In this document: piece after piece, positions 45,421 to 57,266 of the stretch | How the letters are laid out: each line of letters begins with the position of its first letter | Numbering within the stretch: the first letter of the stretch is position 1 | Origin: Setoptus koraiensis | Lineage: Eukaryota > Arthropoda | Assembly (NCBI GenBank): GCA_048013815.1 | Contig: CM106585.1 | Location: forward strand, 16,554,001-16,618,000 | Reading direction: 5' to 3' | DNA: 64,000 nucleotides | Made by a program: the position numbers and the translations under genes | The notes under the pieces: generated by a model | What the model saw: only the letters and a program-made list of their open reading frames with translations | What the model was told of the DNA's origin: nothing | Databases searched by the model: none

Positions 45421-45589
45421 ACTGCCGACCGTATCAGGGTCTGGTAGTGCCGTATCAGGTGCGGCTGGCGCCTCGATCGTGGTCAGTCGCGCCCGCGACG
45501 ATATGACGATATTCACGATACCGCGCAGCTCGCAATCACAGCCAGTTGTAAGCGACACACACACACACACGAGTTGACATACTGCCACT

Positions 45590-45690
45590 TGTCAGTGGGC
45601 CGCAATCAGCTGACAATTGTCAACTGTCAGCTGTCGACTGACAGCTGCCAACTGGCACCTGTCAGTGGCGACAGTGGCCCACTGACAGTG
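45590..45690. repeat. Dense GTCA/TGAC hairpin cluster
   Basis: GACA, TGTC and CTGTCAG words repeat on both strands. Foldings include CTGTCAGTGG with CCACTGACAG (45659-45688), and AGCTGACA/TGTCAGCT and CAGCTGTC/GACAGCTG to the left. They overlap and compete. Confidence 0.85.
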
Positions 45691-45835
45691 GCGCCGCTTG
45701 GCAGCGTGCTGTTCAAACAAGCAAAATCTTTTAATTTATTAATACGGCCACAGGGGCGCTGGCGAGCACACAACATGATAATAACGCTCGCCGACATGAA
45801 TGGAATCGCTGGCCCGATCATTGTAAACAACAACG

Positions 45836-45872
45836 ACGACAACAACAACAACAACAACGGCGACAACAACAA
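45836..45872. repeat. CAA/GAC microsatellite
   Basis: CAA units with GAC and GGC interruptions. Confidence 0.8.
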
Positions 45873-46810
45873 CGAGTCACCTCCGCTGTCGGCCGGCCAG
45901 ATAAGCAAATGGCCTCAATCAATGGCAGTCGGCGTGCGTGTGTGTGTCTGTGGCAGATTGCGGTCACCGTGCGCGGGCCCCATTCATTAAATTAGTGCGC
46001 TTGGCCAGTTTCAATGGTCATGGGGACCGGCGCCGACAACAGCAACGACAGACGCGACGACAGCGCCGACACACAAACCCGCGGACGGATAAGCGGAAAG
46101 TTGCATTGTCGTCGTAATATGTCATGACAGCCAACACATATCAGCTGACACGGCTTGTGCGGCGCGGTTATCAGGTCAGCCCGCCAGCGAGGGGCCCCGC
46201 GTCACACAGACGGCCGAGCGGGGCCCGTTGTGCAGCCGCATAGGCTAACTGGTAGAGCTGACTGGTAAAGCTGACTGGCCCAACGGGCTCAGACGGGGCC
46301 AATCTAGATCGAGGCGCCCCTTTCGGCGGCCAGCGCCAGCGTGAGCAACGGTAGCCGGCCCGATGGCCGATAGAGTCAGTTACGTAAGTGAAGTTGGTAG
46401 TTGGTGGACAGACAGATAAGAGCCCACCAACCGGCGTGAGCGAGTCGAAATGAATGCGACGGCAACAACGGCGCCCCCACAGGCGAGCGCAAAAAAGTCG
46501 ACGAAGTAAGTCGAGTGGGCCCACCACAAGAGCAAATAACAATAAAATAAATAATAAATAAATAAATGTCGTCGCTCTTCCATCATCGGGCTATCCCTCT
46601 ATCTCTTTATTGTCGTTGGGGGCCGGGCCGGGCCGGCCGTCGCTCGCGAGTGCCGCACTCGGGGTGCGTAGCGAGCTGGCCGGCCACATTACCCAAACCA
46701 ATATATCTCGTCCGCGCGGGCCTGCGGGTCGCCAGCGCACCCAAACCGCACCACAGCAGGCCCGCGGGCCCGCCAGCGGATCCGCGGCCGGCAATTAGCA
46801 CATTGCGCAC

Positions 46811-46866
46811 ACTGTTCAGCTATACACTGTTATAGCTGTGCACTGTTATAGCTGTGCACTGTTATG
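46811..46866. repeat. 16-bp tandem repeat, about 3.5 copies
   Basis: ACTGTTATAGCTGTGC units, the first diverged. Confidence 0.9.
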
Positions 46867-47073
46867 GCCACATACTGGTTAGTCCGCGTCCGGCCGGGCC
46901 GGATTGCCTAGACGCGCACTCTACAACCGCTCGGGCTTCGAGGCATCGAACGCGCCAGGCAGCACCCGCGACAGCGCAACTTCGACCAGTATGGGGCCCG
47001 TTTGGCGGCGCATGTGCCTGTCGGCGCCCCTGGCGACAGGCATGCAAACAAGTGCGGTCCCGAGCGCGCCTGC

Positions 47074-47092
47074 CAGTGTCCACTGGACACTG
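47074..47092. repeat. Hairpin, 9-bp arms, 1-nt centre
   Basis: CAGTGTCCA and TGGACACTG flank one C. A third CAGTGTCCA lies about 30 bp downstream. Confidence 0.85.
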
Positions 47093-47845
47093 TTCAGCGC
47101 CGGTCAGTGTCCAGCGCCGGCTGCCCGACAGACTGTTGGCGAAAGTGTGCGCCAATGTCCCAAAATTGGTCGCCAGTTTCGGACATATTCGCCTCCGCAG
47201 CGTGTCAGCTGATCGCTTTGTCGCGTTGCGGTGGATAATAATCATAACTGTATCGCCCGATCGAGCCGCGGCGCTAAATTTTGAGTTAGCTGGCTCAAGT
47301 GGATCGTTGGTTGCAATTGCAATCTAACCAACAACGACTAGCGGCCAGGCCCGATATCGCACCCCTTTGTCGCCCGGCGCGAGTCCGACACACATACACA
47401 CCGATCAGCGAAATGCGTTTAGCGGTATTTTATACCTCGTCCCGTGCGCGCGCGTTATTGTTGTCGCTGGGAGTCGTTTGTGGGCGCTGTCGTTGGGGCC
47501 GGCGCGGGAGCCGTGCTCAGCGGCAGCAACGGCGGCGAAAAATGCGAGCGAGTCGCCTTTGTTTGAGCTCACTCGTGGCTCAATTTATCATTCGGCGGGC
47601 CCCAGTTGAAGGCACAGGCACAAACAAACAAGTCGACGGCGACGACGACGACGACAACAAAGAATTTCTGGCTTTTCGAGGCTTTTGTTAGTTAGCGAGT
47701 GCCCTTTTACGCCGCTGTTGTCGGCGTAGTCGTCGGTGTCGGTGTTGTCGATGCTGTCGCGGCTCGCGACGACTATCAACGTCTTAACCCCTTCGCCGGC
47801 GTCGTTCCCGAGCGGGTCTTCGATCATCGCGTTCGCACGAGCCGG

Positions 47846-47906
47846 CCCGACAGCAGCGCCGACAACAGCGCCGACAACAGCGCCGGCAACAGCGACAACA
47901 GCGGCG
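47846..47906. repeat. 12-bp CGCCGACAACAG repeat
   Basis: About four units with drift. Confidence 0.85.
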
Positions 47907-48159
47907 TCGTTGTCGTCACTCTCAACAACTGTCCGCAGTTTACAACAACGACGGGCCCCAACGAGCGCCCAGGCACGTCGATAGAGACGCAAAGTGAAAC
48001 TCGACGACTTGAGGAGCCCCAAATAAACGAGAAACGCGCCGTAATGGCGCCTCGGCTGGCTGTGTTTGACGCTGCTGCCGGCGAAGCTGCACAGCGCCAA
48101 ACAGACCGGGCTGAATGTTAATTGATACGATCCCCAGATCGGGCCTCGATACAGGCCTT

Positions 48160-48292
48160 TGTTGTGGCTGTTGTCGCTGTTGTTGTCGCTGTTGTTGTTG
48201 TTGTCGTCGTCGTTGTCGCTGTTGTTGTCTCTGCTGTTGTTGTCTCTGCTGTTGTCGCTGTTGTCGCCGTTGTCGCTCTTGTTGTTGTTTAT
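48160..48292. repeat. TTGTCGCTG-type array
   Basis: TTG, GTC, GCT and CTC units over about 130 bp. Open in several frames as poly-Val, poly-Leu or poly-Cys; no exon signal. Confidence 0.9.
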
Positions 48293-48420
48293 ACACTCGC
48301 GCGTCCCCCAGACGCACAGCTCCCCCAACAGAAGAGGCTCGAACGGGCGCCCCTTTTCCCAGATGATTTCAGATCTAATTCGTGAATGTCGTCGCAAGCC
48401 GATGCCGCCAGCCACCGAGA

Positions 48421-48458
48421 CGCCGCTCGTGGCGCTCGGCGAGGCGCCACGAGCGGCG
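48421..48458. repeat. Hairpin, 15-bp perfect arms
   Basis: CGCCGCTCGTGGCGC (48421-48435) pairs with 48444-48458 around 8 nt. Confidence 0.95.
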
Positions 48459-48711
48459 CCAGTCGCGCTTGAGTCTGCCAAGCATGCAACTAATTTGTTG
48501 TACACACACAACAACAAACATTACAATTAAAAATTACAATTAATGATCCGAGCGGATCGCCCGAAAAACTACAAGCCGCCTCTGGCCTCAACTAGGCGCA
48601 CAGTCGGGCCCACAGTCACTGCAGTGCACTGTTATAATCTGCTATATTATACAGCGTATCAATGCGGTGTGGGCCCGTATCGGACCGGCGACAACGGTTC
48701 CTCGACACGGC

Positions 48712-48730
48712 CGCCACCTATTAGGTGGCG
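48712..48730. repeat. Hairpin, 8-bp arms, 3-nt loop
   Basis: CGCCACCT pairs with AGGTGGCG around ATT. Confidence 0.8.
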
Positions 48731-48885
48731 CCACTGGCGAAGAGCGGGCCCACTTCCGGTCCGGATAATTCTTCTCGTTGTGTGCAGTGGCAACGGCAGA
48801 ATTCTCTTTCCTCGCGTTGTGCAATTTGTTGTTGTGGCAAATCGGCATCGAATTTGGATATTTGGTTGCCGGGGCTTATAAAGCA

Positions 48886-48942
48886 TCGGCAATATCTGAT
48901 GGTGGTAGCCTGATGCGCGGTCGCCATCAGATATTTTGCCGA
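48886..48942. repeat. Hairpin, 12-bp plus 5-bp stems with bulge
   Basis: AATATCTGATGG (48891-48902) pairs perfectly with 48924-48935. After a 2-nt TT bulge on the right, TCGGC/GCCGA extends the stem. The loop is 21 nt. Confidence 0.9.
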
Positions 48943-49376
48943 GGCAGATCAGCCACGATTAGCCGCTAAGAGTAGAATGGAGAATAGAGTAGAGCCAGCG
49001 CCGCCTCGACCGGCCTCGAGTATCATCATCGGCGGGCCCCAATTAGCACAATCTTATCTAATGGATGTAAAAAGAGTTTGCACGCCGTTCTGGGGCGCCG
49101 TGAGGGGGCGCACACAGAGATAATAATGGCGGGCAGTTTTATTGGGGACGCGCCGCCTGGTGTGTGTGTGTGTGTCAGATCCGAGTCGTCGGGCACTCGA
49201 GGGCCCAGCGAGGTCCGGCGGCCAGACCGGCGCCAGTGTGTCAGAGCGCATCGATCGACACTGAGCGAAATTGGCAAGATAGCTCTCGTGTCGCCGTGCG
49301 CTATCTACGTCTCCACTCGAGACTCTCGGGCGAGCGAGCCAGAGACGGCGGGGCCCCGCGACTCGAAAACAACGCC

Positions 49377-49394
49377 AGCCAGCCGAGGCTGGCT
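49377..49394. repeat. Hairpin, 8-bp arms, 2-nt spacer
   Basis: AGCCAGCC pairs with GGCTGGCT around GA. Confidence 0.8.
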
Positions 49395-49481
49395 CAACGC
49401 TCGCGTTTGGGGCCCGCCGAAGAGATAATAATGGCCCAAACAAACGCCAGCCAGCGAGCGCCACACTCGGCCAGCCAGACC

Positions 49482-49483
<2 letters not shown>

Positions 49484-49523
<40 letters not shown>

Positions 49524-49528
49524 GTGTG
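49484..49528. repeat. TG microsatellite
   Basis: About twenty TG units with one GC interruption. Confidence 0.95.
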
Positions 49529-49834
49529 GGGAGCTGGAGGATGAAATTACTTTTAACAAACAAACTAACGACTGGATAATGATCAAGTTTTTCCAATTCA
49601 TTTCACATATTGTGCAGTGTGGCACTTGGTTTTGGCGCTCACTGTTGGCGTCTTGTTTGTGCGCCCCACGGGCTGCGCTCGCAGATAACTGTTACTGTTG
49701 CCAGTTTATCCGCGATCGCGGCCCTCAAGACGCCCGACGTTATCCGCGGCTGCCAATACCTATCGCGCGCCCATCAGCAGAGCGAGCGCGTGCCGCTCGC
49801 ATCTTGGGGCGCCGCGTTTTGCCGCCCGTTTTCT

Positions 49835-49871
49835 TCGCTCGCCGTGGGGCCGCGGGTCCCACGGCGAGCGA
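49835..49871. repeat. Hairpin, 14-bp perfect arms
   Basis: TCGCTCGCCGTGGG (49835-49848) pairs with 49858-49871 around 9 nt. Confidence 0.95.
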
Positions 49872-50724
49872 GTTGTTATGCATGATCAATGTTTGTTTGG
49901 AGATGTTTATATACACTGTCTGGCCATAACGTGTTTATCGCCCGCAACACGCACAAGTCGCGAACGCCTCTATGTGCCTCTGCGCGCGTCCATGTGCCGC
50001 GATGTGTGTCTATGTTTGTGTCAGTGACGAAGTGGCTGCCACGAGCACCGCCGAGAATTCGCCGTTTTCTTGGCAGTTCGCGCGCGCCGGCGCCCACATC
50101 AAGCGCTGACCAGCGGGCCGGCGCCGCAGCGGCGGCGGCGGCGCTATCACGGCGCTGTTGCCATTTTATTATTTTATTCAATTTATCTGCCTACATGATC
50201 AATTTCCCTTTTGAGGTGCCAGCCTGGCGCGCGCTCTAGTTAGCGGGCCCGTTGCCAGCCGGAGCGCGACCATTATCTATCGTGCGCCGGGGCGCCAGAG
50301 CGGCACCGCGCCATGTGTATGGCATGCCCACGGTACAACACACGGTCGCACACGGTGCTGTGCGGACGCCGCGCTGCTGTGCGGATGTGCGGGCATGTGT
50401 GGGGCCGAGATAGCTCGAGCCAAGTGAGCGGCGAAACGAGCCGCGATGATGATGGCGAGACCCGAGACGCCGCGCCAAGCGCTAAAAGATGCAACTCGAT
50501 GATACAATCGGCTGAAACAATCGGCCATATTGAGCCGCCCGATACAGCGTTTTGGGCGCCATTTCTGCGCCACGGGCCGGCCGGGCCCGAACAAAGGCTC
50601 GAGCAGTTCGGCGTGGCGCCGCCAGCGAATTCTTTGTCTGCCGCATCGGATCTGATTTATTGGTTGGGCGTCGGTGTTGAGCCAGCCACGGATAGTGGCC
50701 AGCGCGGATATGCGGCGCGTCGCG

Positions 50725-50822
50725 GTTGTTGTTGGTGCTGTCGCTGTTGTTGATATTTTTGTTGTTGTTGTTGCTGCTGGTGATGTAGTTGTTGCTGGTG
50801 TTGGTGTTGCTGCTGTCGTTGT
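50725..50822. repeat. TTG/CTG repeat cluster
   Basis: TTG, GCTG and GGTG units; open in several frames as repeat artefact. Confidence 0.85.
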
Positions 50823-50972
50823 CGCCCGAGCGAGTCGCTGCCACTTTTAAACAGCTGGCCGCAAATTGTTGTTGCGCAATTTTGCTGCTTCGGAAGCTCG
50901 CTCGTGGGGGCGACGACACACGAGCCAGCGACGAGGTTTTGTGCGGTTTCAATTATGCCCTCGCTGGCCCAC

Positions 50973-51063
50973 TCCTAGCGACGTTTGCGACTCACAGGCG
51001 GCGCCTAGCGACTTCGGCGACTCGCAAGCGGCGCCTAGCGACTTCGGCGACTCGCAAGCGGCC
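50973..51063. repeat. 30-bp minisatellite, 3 copies
   Basis: Exact units at 51001-51030 and 51031-51060 follow a diverged copy. The unit contains CGGCGCCTAGC and GCGACTCGCA, both also in the 34-bp array at 4.9 kb. Confidence 0.95.
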
Positions 51064-51470
51064 AAGAAACACGCAAGATTGCCGATATTAACCACTTTTA
51101 AATTGCTCACAAACTTCGCGCACAATACATCATTATCTTTGTAAATGTGTATAAATGTGCACTTGATTATATGCAAGCGACAGAGCATTACGTCATCGTT
51201 GGACGTGTGTGCATAAATCACACACAGTTGCGTCATCAATGTTTTTTGCATTCCTTTTTGCTGTGTGTGTGTTCGAATCATCATGTGTTGTGTTCCATTA
51301 ATTGTAGCGAAACCATTTTAGGCGCATTTTAGCGCACAATGATGGATAAAAAGTTAAGTGGCTCGCCGATCACCGATCGGGGCGCCGCGATCCGTGGGCG
51401 TGTTGCTGCCGTTCACTAGTTATTAAGTTCATTGTTCGCCAAAAAACTCTTTTGCTCCAATTCGCTCGCT

Positions 51471-51492
51471 AATGTTTGGTTAGCCAAACATT
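51471..51492. repeat. Hairpin, 9-bp arms, 4-nt loop
   Basis: AATGTTTGG pairs with CCAAACATT around TTAG. Confidence 0.85.
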
Positions 51493-51513
51493 GGCTGCCG
51501 GTTGTCAGCGCAT

Positions 51514-51538
51514 AACAGCGAGACAATTTCTCGCTGTT
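51514..51538. repeat. Hairpin, 10-bp arms, 5-nt loop
   Basis: AACAGCGAGA pairs with TCTCGCTGTT around CAATT. Confidence 0.9.
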
Positions 51539-51577
51539 TATCGTTATCGGGCGCGATATTCGCGCAACGGGCCCCAC

Positions 51578-51616
51578 AAACAACGGCGGGCCTCACAGAG
51601 CGGCGCGCCGTTGTTT
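51578..51616. repeat. Inverted repeat, 11-bp arms
   Basis: AAACAACGGCG pairs with CGCCGTTGTTT around 17 nt. Confidence 0.9.
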
Positions 51617-52498
51617 ACAGGCTCTTCAGGCGTCTTTGTTCGCGCACAAGAATTTTCTTTCACAAAATTCCATTGTTTCCTTTTGAAAACAATAGAGTTT
51701 TCCTCAAGAATACAAACGCCAAACGCGAAAAAAGCGCCGCCGTAATGCGTTTGCGCACCCGTTCACTTCAACCGGAATTGGCCCCCGCATCCATTGCGAG
51801 TCCGCTAGGGGCGCTCTCGGCACGACATTGGCCACTGCAACCACTTGATCAGTGATCAATGATCGCTGATTGCGCCACAACGGCGCTGTCCGGCAACTGT
51901 CATTCCGACGGGCCACCGATGCCGGCGCTCTTCTGGGCACGGGCCCTCGAAGGGCCGTTCTTCGGAGCGACTCGGGCATTCTTTCGGCGAACCGATCGCA
52001 CAATTGGGAGCGAACCATGAAAAAAAAACGAAAGGACTTACCAAACAAACCGATCGGAACGCTGGAAATTTACATATTGGCTCGGCACCGGGCACAAGGT
52101 TCGCTCAAATGATCCGGTCGGTCCGGACCGCGGAGAAATGTCGCCCCCCGAAGAGTTGTCGCTCGAAGGATGGTCACCGATAATGAGTGCGCGAAACACG
52201 GCTCAACATCTAGCTCATTTCGTGGCGGTTTTTGTTTCGTGTCAAGTATGAAAATTTAAATGTCACTCGAGATACTCGAGTCGAGTATGTCAGTGCCGCC
52301 CGAAATTGGGTCCATCGGCCCGACGCGCTCGACAATTCGAACGCTGCCAACCCGAGCTTGACGCGAGCGATTTTTCGCGGCCGACTTGTGGCCCGTTCGG
52401 CGACAACGCGATGATTCGGGTCCGGGCCGGACGCACACCGATTGCATTTGCAGCAAACTAAGTGGAAATAATAATCGATTGTCATATTTCGGAGACCC

Positions 52499-52861
52499 TC
52501 AAGCATTTCGACTCGAAATTTTCGAGCGATTGTGCGAATCATTTCGGAGCGGGCGCGTCGATGCCGGTCGGGCTTCGGCTGCGCAGCCGGCAGCGGGCGG
52601 AAGGGTTGCTCGCTGTTGTTCGGGCCAGTTCGTGAGCCGCGCCTCGTTATCGATGCCGACCTGCTCACCCGGATTCGATGAAACTCCGAAACGAGTTCGA
52701 ACGCTTTCCATGATGAAAATTTCATCCAAGCGGCCCCCGTCGCTGTTTGCACTCAGGCCCATGATGATAATTCGAGCGCAGCTGAGAAAATGAATTCGCA
52801 GCACGGCGGGCATCAGGTTACCCCCGATCGCCGGATATTCTAAACGAGTGTTGAGTGACAA
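52499..52861 (-). other. Unrecognised open frame, 120 codons
   Basis: The frame starts at a TTG and its first ATG lies near residue 17. A GTGAGC donor-like word occurs in frame after about 65 residues. A short Gly-Leu-Ser-Ala-Asn-Ser-Asp run recalls response-regulator receiver domains, but the rest of that fold is missing. Other frames on both strands are also open here. Confidence 0.1.
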
Positions 52862-52995
52862 AAATTAAATTTTTCGCCCACGGAGAAAAAAGAGCCTCGT
52901 AGTCGCTGACACTGGCCACTAACTAACTAATGTTGCCAGTTATGATGTATCGAAAATTTATCCACAGATTCGCCTGTCGCCGCGTTGACACGATC

Positions 52996-53031
52996 TCAGT
53001 TTACACTCAGTTTACACTCAGTTTACAGTGA
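52996..53031. repeat. 11-bp CTCAGTTTACA repeat, 3 copies
   Basis: Three contiguous units; the third ends in a TGTAAACTGAG-like partial inverse, GTGAGT. Confidence 0.9.
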
Positions 53032-54732
53032 GTTAGCGGGCCAGAAGGGGGCCCCACGGAGACACTCTATCCCGCGCGGATAATTGGCCGCGGCATGTGC
53101 GTACTGTGTCGAGCGGCCCGGCGCGACTCGAAAGGGAAACAAGAGACGGCCCAAAGTGATTGTTTCCTGACTGCTCTGGCTCGAAGTGGCCGGCCCGGCG
53201 GGGCCGCTTCGTTTTATTTGTTTCAATTAAGTGCGCAGCAGCACGTGGCACGCCGCGCAATCCGCGGATCCGCCACCGAGCTGATGATGGCCGCCGACAC
53301 GATAGCAGCCCCGACACGAGCTCAGGCCCGTCGACGGCCCTCGCAAAAGAGGCGACGCGATTCAGCGGCGCATGGATTGCGATGATGCGCATCGGACGCG
53401 CCGGCCTCAGTTACGCCCAATTGTTAGGGGCGCCCCATTATGGGTGCGCGATGATGATCTAATAGGTAGCCTGGCGCGCTCCGTGTGAGGCGCCCGTGCC
53501 AGCGCGCCCAAGATAATGATAGGTGGTGGAGAGATCGCTGGCAGCAGGCTGTTTGCAGCGGTCGCCTGGTGCTGGCGCCCTTGCCGGCAGTCGACGGGCC
53601 GGTGGAGGGGGCCAGCAGTCGCGCTTCGAATCACCGAGACCAGCGAGCGCAAGCAGCCGCGCTGGCTAGTTGTCTCGGCTGGTTAGACAGGCGCCCAAGC
53701 GTCTTGGCAAATCTATTATAGATGGTTTGATGGTGGGGCCCGAGCGGGCGCACAATGGCTCTGAAAGAGGGCGCGCGCTGCAGGTTTCAAAAAGAGGAGA
53801 AAAAACTTTACAATATACAGGCTCGCGCCAGCAAGGTATCACGAAGCGCCATCAATTTGTGCTGGCTCGCGAGCGAGCCGGGGGCCCCTTTCAGCGTCTC
53901 GAGCGCTCAGAGACTCTCTCTGACAGAGAGGCGCCGTAATGTGTTAAAAATAGACGCCGCCGATACGTTCGTGTGAGCGACGAGCGGCCACCGGGGCTCA
54001 CGGGGACGCGAATTTAAAAAGGGGCGCACAAAGTTTGAATGGATTCTCTCGGCAAAATCGAAAATCGAAACCCTGGCCGAAATAGGAGGCGCGCCGCCGA
54101 GCGCTCGTTTCGCCGTATCGAGCAGCGACTTATCGGGCGGCCGAAATGCCCGCCGAAATGCCCGCCGAAATGAGCCCTGTTTGCTGGCTCGGCAAAATGC
54201 GGCCGTTCGCCGAGCGAGACAACAGGCCTCAATGGTCGGACTGCGAACACTAACTGCGAATGGGAGGCCCGTCGGCCGGGCGGCCGGGAAAATCTCGGTC
54301 ACTTCGGATGGCCGGGCGGACCTCGGGTGACCAGCCATCCGGCGCGGCCCGACGGCCGGACCGGCGGACGGACCGGCTCGACAGCCGCGCCCGGCCGTGC
54401 ACTGGCCAGAGTCGACACATGCGGTCGATTACAGTGGACACGAGGATTCCGCCAGTTTCGGGCGGACGAGCGAGACACAAACATGCTGCGAACAGTGTAA
54501 AATAAGACGCGATATTATTTTTGTGCATTCGCACCGCAAGCTGACCGGAACTGGCGCGGGCCGGCCGCACACTGAGTGGCGCGACAAAATGTGATTTGAG
54601 TGAATTGGGCCCCCCTCAATCGAGTGCAATGATCCAATTATTGGGCAGGGCGAGTTGATGACGCGCGCAATGGCGGGCCTGTGGGCCGGTTCATGGGTCG
54701 GTCGGTTGGCTGGTGCTAGCGCCCGGAGTGGG

Positions 54733-54778
54733 CCGATTTTTCAAATCGGTTTGCACGCGCCGAATCGAGGTGCGCGTG
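54733..54778. repeat. Two adjacent small hairpins
   Basis: CCGATTT/AAATCGG around TTC (54733-54749) is followed by CACGCGC/GCGCGTG around 11 nt (54754-54778). Confidence 0.75.
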
Positions 54779-55407
54779 TGACGCGGCCCGCCACTCGAAA
54801 TTGGATTATCGGGTTAGAGAGCGAGTTGGGGCTGGAAAGGCGCCAATGCAATTGGAATTTCGGGCACTGTTTTGAATAAACATCGGGCTCCATGACCAGC
54901 GTGGCCCCTCGTGTTCAGGCGCACGGGCGCTGCGGGCGCACGACAGGTGACGGGCCCGGCCCCGTTATGCTAACGAGCTCGGCGGGCGCGACCAAATGGA
55001 CGGGCCAACCGCACAACACAAACAGCGCCAGCCAAGGGGCACCTTGTTTGTCAAACTGACCACTGGCGCGCCACTGGCCACAGCAGGACGTGTTTGCGCT
55101 TGCACGTGTAAGCGAGCGTGTTGTTTGTTTATGCTAACACGTTGCCAACAAACAAGGAAGTCACAAGTGGCGCTGCCACTTGCACCGCGCGCTCGCGCGC
55201 GCCCCCCGAGCCTCTTGTGGGCCCCGCCGGCGACCCCACGAGAGAAAAATGGCCATTCATTCATTATTTGTGGCTTGCCGCCGAACTGGGCCGATCCCTG
55301 GCAGCCGCCGCGTGCTACCTGGTCTCTCTCTCTCTCGTGCACCGCTCACAGGTTGTGCGTGTCGCAACAGTGTCAGCTCGTGCAAAATGCGTGCAATTTT
55401 ATCCGCT

Positions 55408-55426
55408 TGCCAGATAATATCTGGCA
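55408..55426. repeat. Hairpin, 9-bp arms, 1-nt centre
   Basis: TGCCAGATA and TATCTGGCA flank one A. A smaller ATATAC/GTATAT stem follows immediately. Confidence 0.85.
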
Positions 55427-55506
55427 GATATACAGCGTATATGCGCGCGCGCGCGCGCGCCGAATTAATTCCCATTAAGTCCGCGCTCTGGAAACGAGGA
55501 TTAAGC

Positions 55507-55526
55507 TGGCGCCCGAATGGGCGCCA
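55507..55526. repeat. Hairpin, 8-bp arms, 4-nt loop
   Basis: TGGCGCCC pairs with GGGCGCCA around GAAT. Confidence 0.8.
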
Positions 55527-57223
55527 CTGCATCAAATCGAAATCGATATCGGCGTCAGATATTGACTGCTGCAGCACGTGATATCTGCGCGACAATCATG
55601 GGCATTTTCGCGCTAAAACCATTTTAAAAATCGCCTCCCCAATGGGCTGCGAGCACAGCTGATGGGGCGAATCCGCTCGCAAGCGGAATCGCCGCAGCCA
55701 AGCCGACGGAGCTGGCGAGCTCTTGACCTTTGAGTTACTCAAATCGAGTATGTAAACAACGCGCCAGGGGCCCGGTGGCAGTGCGAGCAACACACTGTAG
55801 ACGCAGTCTGTCTTGCGGGATTCGAGACAAGATTCCCGGAAACATTGACCGAGCTCGCCATTTCAGCTTGGCGCGATTAGGCGTTGCCATTTTTCGGCCG
55901 TTCGCGATTCCGCCGAAATCGGCCCGAAAACGTTGGGCCCCCAAAGCCAGCCGGGCCGTCTCAAGTCCGCCTAAGCGAGTTGGGCCGTCTGCGTGCCGGC
56001 GTCATAATTTTCGGCCCTGCGATTTAGGCGCTCCGATCCGTCGGCCTCGTGACTCGCAAGTTGCGAGCCGCCGTCGGCCTGCTAGAGCGAGAAATTTCCG
56101 ACCGATATTCGGCCGGTCTCACTGTCGTCGGCCTAGCCGGTCGGCCAGTGACTAACAAAGTAAGCGTCTCGACTCGAAGTCTAGCCGGCCTCCGGGAATT
56201 TTTCCAGTTGAGCTGCGTGTCGGCGCTGGCAGACGCGTTCGGAGAGTTCTCAAAAGTGGGCCAAAATAATAGACAGATTAGCCGCTGGGCCGCCGATTCG
56301 GGCCGACATCATTTAATATTGGCGGTAACTTGGCTGCGCGGCGACGGCGAAATGGGGCCCGACGAGAGCTCAACGCCGATCTCACTGGACTCCTCTGAAT
56401 GGAGTCGGTATGCCGATCGGGATTTGTTTTGTGTGACAGGGATCATCGCGCCGATTTGGGGCCTTTCGATTGGCGGGATGGGCAAAATGGGAGCTTTGCG
56501 AGTTGTCTCAAACTGTTTGCGTTTGAGTCCGTCGCCCTGCTTAGCGCAACTTGATCCCCGGCCGGGGTATCACCGCGAAAGCCGCGAAAGTGACACCAAT
56601 ATCGGGCCGGATCAAGTTGCATACACCCAAATAAGCGACCAACCGGCTTATTTGCGCATCTATCCATATAAATATATTTTTTTTTTTTTGCGCCCGCTTG
56701 GCTATTTGGCTGTTGCAAAATGGCGATTAGCGATTGATCATTTTGCGTCATCATTTTGCAATGGCGACAACACTGGGCCCCGGCCAGTTTTGCGACGCAC
56801 TGTAACGCAACGTTCGGCTACAATTGCAGCGTGCAATTGGTGTCACATAGCCCGATGTGACATAGGTGCCGCCACTCGGCCCGTGCGGCTCAGGTGAGCG
56901 GCCCGTCGAGCCGCTCCGCCCGTCAGGCCGACTTTTTGGCTTGCCACTGGGCCGTGCGATAGTTGGCTGGCCAACAATTGGGCCAGTGATGGGGGCTCGG
57001 GATGGCTCGGGATGGACGGGCCGGCGAGTCGGGCGCGCCATCGGGGAATTAATGGGGATTTGGCGAGCGTGTTAACAGTGCGTTTACCAGCCAAAAGTAT
57101 AAACTATGTTGCAATGTTGTCTGAGCACCGAGAAACACTTTGTTGCTTGTTAAGTCGATGGGGCGCTTCGTGTATGTATACGTTGTTGTTGCTGCGGCTG
57201 TTGTTGTTGCTGTTGTTGTTGCG

Positions 57224-57266
57224 TTGCACGTGTAATATCCGTATATGTGCACACGTACACGTGCAA
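57224..57266. repeat. Inverted repeat, 10-bp arms
   Basis: TTGCACGTGT pairs with ACACGTGCAA around 23 nt, directly after a TTG/CTG array. Confidence 0.85.

Noticed and set aside
44639-45577. Longest open frame in the window, 312 codons, plus strand
   Set aside because: It includes a 16-bp hairpin, a 20-bp direct duplication and a CA microsatellite, and has no recognisable domain. At about 60% G+C one run near 300 codons is expected roughly 0.3 times in 64 kb, and more in the richest parts.
47588-48517. 309-codon minus-strand frame
   Set aside because: Most of its length is CAA/GAC-type repeat read as poly-Asn/Asp; flanking residues resemble nothing known.
52690-52790. Receiver-domain-like phrase Gly-Leu-Ser-Ala-Asn-Ser-Asp on the minus strand
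   Set aside because: Only seven residues match. The phosphorylated Asp, the Lys motif and normal spacing of a response regulator are absent.
56049-56897. 282-codon plus-strand frame
   Set aside because: No domain, no clear start or splice context, and the run of T at 56.68 kb is translated as poly-Phe.
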